Assembly: GCA_937890045.1 (NCBI GenBank)
Contig: CALBXV010000655.1
Span: forward strand, 1-6,320
Origin: an uncultured archaeon
Lineage (GTDB): Archaea; Thermoproteota; Nitrososphaeria; Nitrososphaerales; CALBXV01
Direction of reading: 5' to 3'
Length of the DNA stretch: 6,320 nucleotides
Positions within the stretch are counted from its first letter, which is position 1. Each line of letters begins with the position of its first letter. The notes beneath the pieces were generated by a model. The model was not told the DNA's origin. It worked only from the letters and a program-made list of their open reading frames with translations, and searched no databases. Shown here piece by piece: positions 1-4,417 of this stretch. The translations under genes and the position numbers were made by a program.

Positions 1-137
1 TCAATCTCTATGGGTTTAGTGATTACTTCTACTTGTTTTGTCGCACAACCACTAATTATCAGTAGTGGTAGGATCGTCAAGATTGTCAAGTGATTTACTA
101 TCTTCTTCAATCGTTTCAAATACTTTCTTTGTTCCAT
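1..137 (-). CDS. Putative outer-membrane spanin lipoprotein (o-spanin, Rz1-like), cut by the window edge
   Basis: This frame opens with ATG at 137-135 and stays open for 45 codons to the window edge, so the 3' end is missing. The product starts with a basic n-region (MEQRKYLKRLKK), then a hydrophobic stretch (LTILTILPLLII), then a lipobox ISGC with Cys31 encoded at 47-45. This is a textbook lipoprotein signal peptide. The residue after Cys is Ala, not Asp, which favours outer-membrane sorting. The mature part begins ATKQVEVITKPIEI, which I recall as typical of short lipoproteins in marine T4-like phages. A purine-rich AAGAGAG lies 6 nt before the ATG. The gene overlaps the 3' end of the membrane-anchored coiled-coil gene by 86 nt in the +1 frame, the arrangement of Rz/Rz1 pairs. 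Role by inference: it bridges to the inner-membrane partner and fuses the membranes during lysis. A TTG at 110-108 is a weaker alternative start. Confidence 0.78.
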   Translation of the reverse strand, partial: MEQRKYLKRLKKIVNHLTILTILPLLIISGCATKQVEVITKPIEI

Positions 138-438
138 CGTTTACTCTCTTTTCAATTAGACCTGGTTTAGCTATAGCTAACTTATTCATATTATGTCTTT
201 TGAATATGTCTAAATATCTATTCATTTCTCCCTCAATCTCAGCATTTCTAGCAGTCATATTATTCAAAGCAGATGACTGCTTCTCAAAACTTTCTTGTTG
301 AGCTTTAATTGTGGCTGTTTGTTCTTGATCTCTCACTTGAAAAGCAAGATTTTCAATTTTAAGTGATTCATTCTGTTGATATAAGAAATATCCACCCAAA
401 GCCATGGCCATTATAATACCTATAAATAACTGATTCAT
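52..438 (-). CDS. Putative inner-membrane spanin (i-spanin, Rz-like): N-terminal TM plus coiled coil
   Basis: The product is 128 residues. Residues about 4-20 form one hydrophobic segment (LFIGIIMAMALGGYFLY) with no lipobox, fitting a type II signal anchor. Residues about 22-75 are rich in E, Q, K and A and look like a coiled coil. The segment around 71-104 (EMNRYLDIFKRHN...AKPGLIEKRVNDGTK) is one I recognise from marine T4-like phages. The tail is acidic and low in complexity (EEDSKSLDNLDDP). That tail, residues 101-128, is the part overlapping the lipoprotein gene in the other frame. The start ATG shares ATGA with the stop of the upstream 74-residue gene (438-435), so translational coupling is likely; AAGAG lies about 12 nt upstream. 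The topology, length and overlapping lipoprotein partner match i-spanins, which span the periplasm in Gram-negative lysis. No holin or endolysin is in the window, so the role is inferred. Confidence 0.75.
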   Translation of the reverse strand: MNQLFIGIIMAMALGGYFLYQQNESLKIENLAFQVRDQEQTATIKAQQESFEKQSSALNNMTARNAEIEGEMNRYLDIFKRHNMNKLAIAKPGLIEKRVNDGTKKVFETIEEDSKSLDNLDDPTTTDN

Positions 439-659
439 TTTTTATAATCTCTTAACATATAATCCATCGGTTTTGCTGATTTTATTTCAACAAGACGCCA
501 CTTATCATCTTTAAATTTAATGTGTTTTGGAGTGATTTTAATCTTTCTATTGACTACAAACCTATGGCTCTCTCGAATGGGAGCAGGCTCTCCTAAAACT
601 CTATCGTCCTTGTTATAGGTTACCCAAAGTTCATACTTTTTGTTGAATGGCCAAAACAT
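435..659 (-). CDS. Small conserved marine T4-like phage protein, function unknown
   Basis: The product is 74 residues. The N-terminus MFWPFNKKYELWVTYN is one I recall from small proteins of cyanophages and related marine myoviruses, usually annotated hypothetical, and this supports the start. The rest (ESHRFVVNRKIKITPKHIKFKDDK...) alternates charged and hydrophobic residues and looks like a compact all-beta fold. There is no signal peptide, membrane segment or cysteine. The gene overlaps the end of the HNH-fusion gene by 29 nt and shares ATGA with the next gene, so it sits inside a translationally coupled run. Only a weak purine tract (AAAGAGAA) precedes the ATG. No function can be assigned from the sequence. 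Confidence 0.8.
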   Translation of the reverse strand: MFWPFNKKYELWVTYNKDDRVLGEPAPIRESHRFVVNRKIKITPKHIKFKDDKWRLVEIKSAKPMDYMLRDYKK

Positions 660-1782
660 TATCTATAATTCTCTTTCTAAGTGACTTCTGATTCTTCAAT
701 TTGAACTTCAATTTCACATCTTTCTTTTTGTCTTTTCTGAAACTTTTCCAGAACTTTTGTCTAATTTGTTTCGACAACTGTTGTCGTTTTTCCCAATCTT
801 TCATTGACGGACTTAATCTATTTTCAGTTTTTCTTCTACGCACCTTCTTCTTCCTAACTTTAACTGTTGATGAATCATCTCCTGTTCCCGCTATGTGTGG
901 ACCTGTAACCGTTCCCATATCTTCTGTTACTTTAAGACCTAGTTTCTTTTGATATCTGTTAATCTGTTTTAATAAAATTTTCTTCTCGTTCTTATTTTTA
1001 GTATTAAGATACTTCTGCATAAGATTAATCATTGCATCAGAATCAAAAGATTCTTGAACATCTTCCCAAACACTACCGACCTTATATTTACTACCAGGTG
1101 CACTAACAAGTTTTAACTTTCCTACACGACCAGCATCTTTAGGATATTTTTTCTTTAATTCTTTAAATTTCTTTGTCATCGCAGATTTAGAACCTTTGGC
1201 AACAATTTTACCATTATGAACTACAGCTATCATACCTGGACTACTTGTGAATGACTCATTAACATCTTCACCAAAAGCTGTGATCATTTTAGCAAACGGA
1301 GCATCCCAAACCTGAAATATATCTTTCTTATCCATTGCTTTATTGACAGCTTTAGCTATCAATTCTCTTACACTTGATGATCTTTGTTTTTGAAAATGTA
1401 ATTGAAATGCTCTTGTACTTTTTCTCAAAGCATCAGATGATTGATACATAATTTTAGTTTCTAAGCCAGCTGTGTCATTTCTTCCACTTATTTGTATAAG
1501 TTGTGCTACTTTGTTTCGAAAATACTGACCTTCAAGCTTTCGTAAAGCTCCTTCTGTAGCATCTCCTTCTCTGAGTCTAGGCTCTCTACGGTTATAATGT
1601 TGAGTAACTAAAGAAAGATTATTCTTATCGTTGTTTAAAGGATTGTTGTCTTTATGGTGGACATCTTTATTAGGATCAGCGTCTTTAAAACGTGCTCTGG
1701 CCGCATTCCTAGCAGCTCTTCTTATCTTCTGTTCTGGTCGTGAATGATAATTATCGTATTCTTTTCTATAGTTTCTACTCAT
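631..1782 (-). CDS. HNH-endonuclease-like domain fused to marine-phage modules and a very basic C-terminus
   Basis: The product is 383 residues. Residues 3-35 (NYRKEYDNYHSRPEQ... then RAARNAARARF) lead into an HNH_3-like motif at 40-66: DVHHKDNNPLNN, NL at 55-56 and NRR at 64-66. The His pair (H42, H43), N55 and N64 are intact, so nuclease activity is plausible. Residues 172-240 form a second module (GMIAVVHNGKIVAKG, then a Lys-rich helix and a GSVW end) that I recall in other marine-phage proteins. Residues 241-305 form a third segment ending in GTVTGPHIAGTGDD. Residues 307-383 hold 31 Lys/Arg against 6 acidic residues and probably bind nucleic acid. The motif EDVxESF occurs twice (172-178, 240-246), at module borders. 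The start fits the family and lies 21 nt after the previous gene, but no Shine-Dalgarno is visible. The HNH part is common near structural genes of these phages; whether it is a nuclease or a virion component is open. Confidence 0.85.
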   Translation of the reverse strand: MSRNYRKEYDNYHSRPEQKIRRAARNAARARFKDADPNKDVHHKDNNPLNNDKNNLSLVTQHYNRREPRLREGDATEGALRKLEGQYFRNKVAQLIQISGRNDTAGLETKIMYQSSDALRKSTRAFQLHFQKQRSSSVRELIAKAVNKAMDKKDIFQVWDAPFAKMITAFGEDVNESFTSSPGMIAVVHNGKIVAKGSKSAMTKKFKELKKKYPKDAGRVGKLKLVSAPGSKYKVGSVWEDVQESFDSDAMINLMQKYLNTKNKNEKKILLKQINRYQKKLGLKVTEDMGTVTGPHIAGTGDDSSTVKVRKKKVRRRKTENRLSPSMKDWEKRQQLSKQIRQKFWKSFRKDKKKDVKLKFKLKNQKSLRKRIIDNVLAIQQKV

Positions 1783-1788
1783 AATAAC

Positions 1789-1796
1789 TATTTATG
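1789..1796 (-). promoter_or_regulatory. Possible T4-type late promoter octamer (CATAAATA)
   Basis: The minus strand reads CATAAATA in the 21-nt gap before the HNH-fusion gene. It is 7 of 8 with the T4 late consensus TATAAATA and fits the looser NATAAATA reported for cyanophages. T4 spacing would put the transcript start at about 1783, next to the ATG at 1782, giving a leaderless or nearly leaderless mRNA. About six NATAAATA matches are expected by chance in a window of this composition, so this is a weak call. Confidence 0.25.
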
Positions 1797-1803
1797 TAAA
1801 TAA

Positions 1804-2373
1804 TTATCTTAAATCGTGACTTGTACAATACATCATTGCTTCTTTATCAACATTGTACATTTTGAATACGCTTACTCCATATACTTTACCTGCAGGTTTT
1901 GCACCTGAATGTATGATTGTATCACCTCGTCCAGCTACAACTTCTTCATCTATAATCATAGGCCGGACTAAAGTATATGTTCGTTCATTTTGTACTTTAT
2001 TAATTGGAATGAAATCTTCTAATAAATCTTCTTGAAGAAATCCTGATTCTTTCATATACTTGAATACTTCTTTATCTAATTTATTACCTGTGATACCCGC
2101 GTGTTCTTTAATAAGAAACAATGCAGTAGCATATGATGCTAACCTTGTTTTACCAAAGGGTAACAATTCCATAAGTCTTTTTAGATTGAATACTAATCGG
2201 TGTAAGAAAGTATAAGCATTTTTTCTATCTGCTGTGTTTACTTTCTCTTTTTTTAGTCTTTTGCCTTTGCTATCAATAAGGCCTTCTTTGTATGCAGCTT
2301 GCTCTTCCCAAGGAGTTGTTAAGAGTTTAAGAATTCTGAATACGATTACTGTGTCTATTGCTCTTGTTGCCAT
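1804..2373 (-). CDS. Conserved marine T4-like phage protein, unknown function (189 aa)
   Basis: The N-terminal 110 residues look all-helical (AIDTVIVFRILKLLTTPWEEQAAYKEGLID, ADRKNAYTFLHRLVFNLKRLM, LASYATALFLIKE), a pattern I recall from a hypothetical protein conserved in cyanophages and pelagiphages. The last 60 residues (RPMIIDEEVVAGRGDTIIHSG...KVYGVSVFKMYNVDKEAMMYCTSHDLR) look like a small beta domain, so the protein is probably two-domain. There is no signal peptide; the hydrophobic helices are amphipathic rather than membrane-spanning. The ATG directly abuts the TAA of the 123-residue gene upstream (ATATAAATG), and no separate Shine-Dalgarno is seen, so translation is probably coupled. 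Pairing with the 123-residue gene suggests a shared, perhaps assembly-related, role; this is inference only. Confidence 0.85.
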   Translation of the reverse strand: MATRAIDTVIVFRILKLLTTPWEEQAAYKEGLIDSKGKRLKKEKVNTADRKNAYTFLHRLVFNLKRLMELLPFGKTRLASYATALFLIKEHAGITGNKLDKEVFKYMKESGFLQEDLLEDFIPINKVQNERTYTLVRPMIIDEEVVAGRGDTIIHSGAKPAGKVYGVSVFKMYNVDKEAMMYCTSHDLR

Positions 2374-2745
2374 TTATATTTTTCTCATCCGTTTTACTGC
2401 TATTTCATCTAATGGTATTTCTACTTCCCATTCTTCATCAATATAATCTAAGTATAAAAGGCAAGTTTTAAGAACTGGCCAGTATTCATCATCTATTTTA
2501 TATTGTAACATTTTTATTGCGTTCGGTACTCCGAACACATTGCTCAATATAATGAGATGATTGAGAATAAGTCTTTCCCTTAATTCACCTGTCCTGTGAT
2601 ATCGTTTAAGAAGTCTTTTTAGGTATCGGAATCTCCGAAGGTCCTCATAGAATTCTTCAGTTGATGTACATTGTGGATTGTCGTAATGACGAATCGCAAA
2701 TAAGGTAAAGTTTTCCTCGTTGAGGTCTTCAAAAATATCCATCAT
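2374..2745 (-). CDS. Conserved phage protein of unknown function (DUF7207-like), 123 aa
   Basis: The product is acidic at the N-terminus and mostly helical. The pattern FAIRHYDNPQC, EEFYEDLRRFRYLKRLLKRY, TGELRERLILNHLIILSNVFGV is a signature I recall from a family conserved across T4-like phages of marine hosts. I believe Pfam lists it as DUF7207, but the name is from memory. Residues 83-110 (KIDDEYWPVLKTCLLYLDYIDEEWEV) make a second hydrophobic/acidic helix. There is no known catalytic motif, membrane segment or signal peptide. Two consecutive ATGs (2745 and 2742) could each start it. The 24-nt gap before it has no Shine-Dalgarno and is mostly taken up by an inverted repeat (2746-2764). The stop abuts the start of the next gene. 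Confidence 0.87.
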   Translation of the reverse strand: MMDIFEDLNEENFTLFAIRHYDNPQCTSTEEFYEDLRRFRYLKRLLKRYHRTGELRERLILNHLIILSNVFGVPNAIKMLQYKIDDEYWPVLKTCLLYLDYIDEEWEVEIPLDEIAVKRMRKI

Positions 2746-2764
2746 GTAAGTATATATTACTTAC
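2746..2764. promoter_or_regulatory. 7-bp inverted repeat filling the gap before the 123-residue gene
   Basis: The arms GTAAGTA and TACTTAC are perfect and flank a 5-nt loop, ending at the base just before the ATG at 2745. The gap holds no Shine-Dalgarno. In RNA this would place a small hairpin against the start codon, which could limit initiation or mark a processing site. A+T-rich dyads of this size arise by chance, so only the position supports a role. Confidence 0.4.
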
Positions 2765-2769
2765 AAATA

Positions 2770-3174
2770 CTATTGAATCTGACCAGAAACCCTAAATCCG
2801 CCAGTTGGCATTCTTTCATACTCTATATTCATTACCAGGTCTTCTGGAATTGATATAGGTTGTGTATGTTCTCCAGCGTGGTCATGTTTTTCACCAAATT
2901 GTGCTAATGGTATTCTCAATGCCCCGCTATCGCCAGCTGCTTCTACTTGTACATTAAATGAAAGACCAATCTGTTCTACTTTACCAGCTAGTTGTCTTAA
3001 AGCAGCGTCTACATTCATATACTCTACTTGCATGTTAGCTGAGAGCCAGTTATTTACTCTGGCTCTAACATCTTCTTGGTCAATTCTATGGAAATCAGGA
3101 TCTACTTCCGATGTTAAACCGGCTGATCCTGTGCCTAAAGCTACTTCTCTTATGTAAGTTTTAAAGCTTTTCAT
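2770..3174 (-). CDS. Conserved marine-phage protein with capsid-targeting-like N-terminus, likely virion-associated
   Basis: The product is 134 residues. It begins MKSFKTYIREVALGTG. Residues 1-10 resemble the capsid-targeting sequence of T4 internal head proteins (MKTYQEFIAE then A), and I8-R9-E10 before V11 fits the (L/I)-X-E consensus of the T4 gp21 prohead protease. The middle (EDVRARVNNWLSANMQVEYMNVDAALRQL, then IGLSFNVQV) and the end (LVMNIEYERMPTGGFRVSGQI) match a hypothetical protein I recall in cyanophages, there starting MKSF...REVA. A His-rich patch (KHDHAGEH, 96-103) could bind a metal. AGGA lies about 8 nt before the ATG. The gene follows the Ig-like structural gene after 16 nt. 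Inferred role: a head component processed in the prohead; not demonstrated. Confidence 0.85.
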   Translation of the reverse strand: MKSFKTYIREVALGTGSAGLTSEVDPDFHRIDQEDVRARVNNWLSANMQVEYMNVDAALRQLAGKVEQIGLSFNVQVEAAGDSGALRIPLAQFGEKHDHAGEHTQPISIPEDLVMNIEYERMPTGGFRVSGQIQ

Positions 3175-3181
3175 TATTTTA

Positions 3182-3185
3182 TCCT
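3182..3185 (-). promoter_or_regulatory. Shine-Dalgarno of the 134-residue gene
   Basis: The minus strand reads AGGA with TAAAATA after it and then ATG at 3174. It supports the MKSFKTYIRE start, which matters for the capsid-targeting interpretation. Confidence 0.6.
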
Positions 3186-3190
3186 AAATT

Positions 3191-3925
3191 CTATGATTCA
3201 GCTGTTGTTACGCCATACAATATCTGTGCAGAACCTGAACTTGACCCGGCTTTAGTTTCTTCTGTATAAACAGTTGTAGAACCTGTCTTAAGTACTGCAT
3301 TACCGAATAACTCAGCACTACCTGCTGGTCCACCGATTGCACTACCGCCTGCCATATCACCTTCTGTAACTGCTGTTCCATTTGAATCAACCATTGCAGA
3401 TGAACCATTGGTTCCTAAAGTATATGTAGTATGTCCCAAGTAACCACCAGCAACTGCTGTTCCTGGAATTGTTCCTCTGAACACTAGTCTGTTAGTTCCA
3501 CTACCTGAGTAGTACTGCATTTGCATAGACCCATCATCAACCATATCCGTTGGCCCATAATTCGCTATGGTAAAATATACTTTGTTTGAATATACTTGGT
3601 CAGCTGACCATGCTACTGATGTTACTGTAATAGCTTCATCAAACGTCAATGCGATATCAAATGTTTCTGTACGAGCATATTCACCTGCAGTAAAGTCTAC
3701 TGATAATATATTAGCTGCGCCTAATGTAGCGGCCAATCCACCCATTGCTACCAGAATTTCTGGTGTTGCACTGGTGTTATCGTTTCCACTAGCTGAAGTT
3801 CCTGCTTTATATGACCAACCACTTTGTGTAGCAAAAGCATGTTCTTGCTTGTACTCAGCAGTGTCTGTTGCTCTTAGAAATTTAGGTCGGCTTTCAACCG
3901 ACGTTGATTTTTTCCATAAAGGCAT
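3191..3925 (-). CDS. Probable structural/decoration protein with Ig-like domain
   Basis: The product is 244 residues. The N-terminus MPLWKKSTSVESRPKFL, followed by SGW at 35-37 and a short PEILVAMGGLA segment at 55-65, matches the layout of a marine T4-like phage structural family that I recall (MPLW..., GW..., ETLVAMG). Residues about 72-150 (ILSVDFTAGEYARTETFDIALTFDEAITVTSVAW ... then YYSGSGTNRLVFRGTIPG) have the features of a bacterial Ig-like (SwmB-type) beta-sandwich: a FDEAITV strand and a Y.SGSG..LVFR strand pair. Residues 151-244 are Gly/Ser/Thr/Ala-rich and nearly Lys/Arg-free, as in exposed fibre or capsid-surface proteins. There is no signal peptide. It has the clearest Shine-Dalgarno of the window (AGGAGA, 9 nt spacing) and the longest upstream gap (37 nt), which suggests high expression. 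Decoration of the head is the likeliest role; a tail or neck position cannot be excluded. Confidence 0.85.
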   Translation of the reverse strand: MPLWKKSTSVESRPKFLRATDTAEYKQEHAFATQSGWSYKAGTSASGNDNTSATPEILVAMGGLAATLGAANILSVDFTAGEYARTETFDIALTFDEAITVTSVAWSADQVYSNKVYFTIANYGPTDMVDDGSMQMQYYSGSGTNRLVFRGTIPGTAVAGGYLGHTTYTLGTNGSSAMVDSNGTAVTEGDMAGGSAIGGPAGSAELFGNAVLKTGSTTVYTEETKAGSSSGSAQILYGVTTAES

Positions 3926-3934
3926 TTGTTTTTA

Positions 3935-3940
3935 TCTCCT
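3935..3940 (-). promoter_or_regulatory. Strong Shine-Dalgarno of the Ig-like structural gene
   Basis: The minus strand reads AGGAGA with 9 nt to the ATG at 3925. It is the best ribosome-binding site in the window and fixes this start. It stands out because most neighbouring genes have weak or no such site. Confidence 0.75.
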
Positions 3941-3941
3941 A

Positions 3942-3957
3942 ATTAAAATATTTTAAT
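3942..3957. promoter_or_regulatory. 16-bp perfect A+T palindrome upstream of the structural gene
   Basis: ATTAAAATATTTTAAT is a perfect dyad. It lies in the 37-nt gap between the 150-residue gene and the Ig-like structural gene, just before the Shine-Dalgarno. At this base composition a perfect 16-bp palindrome is expected about 0.25 times per window, so its function is unproven; it could be a weak hairpin, an RNA-processing point or an operator. Confidence 0.35.
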
Positions 3958-3962
3958 CATTA

Positions 3963-4415
3963 CTATCTATTTAGTAATTTAAAGAACTTATCAAACCCAC
4001 TTTTCGATTTTTGCATAGCTATTAAAGCTTGCCCGCGCTCTTGTGGTTTTAAGTTCATTAAGTTTTTCAAGACTTTCGTAGCTGTACGTCTGTCCATCTT
4101 AACTTTTGTTTTATCATGTAAAATGATCTCACCGCGACCTAAGTCTACGATACCCTTCATTTGGTTCATAACATTTCTATCTGGATTTGCTAAATGACCA
4201 ACATTTCCTTTGGTCTCAAACGCCTCTATAGCTGCTCTTGTTATCAACTCATCTTTAGCATCCTTGTATTTGCCACCCATTTTGAGTGCCAACTTATCAA
4301 TCATGCTAAGTAATTCTCTTTTGGTCTTAGCTTTTCGGGTAAGACCCCAAAGAAGATTATTACCGGCTTGTGTCGGCATTCCCAAATCTGGTGCTCTTCT
4401 ACCTTCACTAATCAT
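3963..4415 (-). CDS. Basic hypothetical phage protein (150 aa)
   Basis: I do not recognise this family with confidence. The product is Lys/Arg-rich and looks mostly helical: residues 26-66 (TRKAKTKRELLSMIDKLALKMGGKYKDAKDELITRAAIEAFE) and 106-150 (DRRTATKVLKNLMNLKPQERGQALIAM...FDKFFKLLNR) flank a short beta-like stretch (RGEIILHDKTKVKMD). There are no cysteines, membrane segments or catalytic motifs. The ATG follows the TAG of the 630-residue gene after 2 nt (TAGCCATG), so the two are probably translationally coupled; it is the only ATG available before an in-frame stop upstream. Its location between modular virion-type genes suggests a structural or scaffold-associated role, by context only. 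Only 37 nt separate it from the strongly translated structural gene downstream. Confidence 0.8.
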   Translation of the reverse strand: MISEGRRAPDLGMPTQAGNNLLWGLTRKAKTKRELLSMIDKLALKMGGKYKDAKDELITRAAIEAFETKGNVGHLANPDRNVMNQMKGIVDLGRGEIILHDKTKVKMDRRTATKVLKNLMNLKPQERGQALIAMQKSKSGFDKFFKLLNR

Positions 4416-4417
4416 GG

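Noticed and set aside
65..301. Plus-strand frame of 78 codons
   Set aside because: Antisense to the two spanin-type genes; the hydrophobic content is a reflection of A+T-rich coding, and all other genes run the opposite way.
421..428. Perfect plus-strand TATAAATA, the T4 late promoter octamer, antisense inside the i-spanin gene
   Set aside because: About two such octamers are expected by chance in a window this A+T-rich; it encodes i-spanin residues on the other strand and there is no plus-strand gene to serve.
1564..1578. L-R-E before G (70-73) after the HNH motif as a processing site separating the nuclease from the rest
   Set aside because: It fits the gp21 consensus but is a three-residue match with no other support.
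3208..3408. 66-codon minus-strand frame inside the Ig-like structural gene
   Set aside because: It is a shifted shadow of the Gly/Ser/Thr-rich coding region; the product is Gln/Val-rich low complexity with no family resemblance.
3567..3956. 129-codon plus-strand frame opposite the structural gene
   Set aside because: Antisense shadow; no ribosome site, no plausible domain, and the minus-strand gene has a clear Shine-Dalgarno and family match.
4401..4415. I-S-E before G at the start of the 150-residue protein as a prohead-protease site
   Set aside because: Only four residues from the start, without the MK-aromatic leader seen in the 134-residue protein; short (L/I)-X-E matches are frequent by chance, as many occur in the 630-residue protein.
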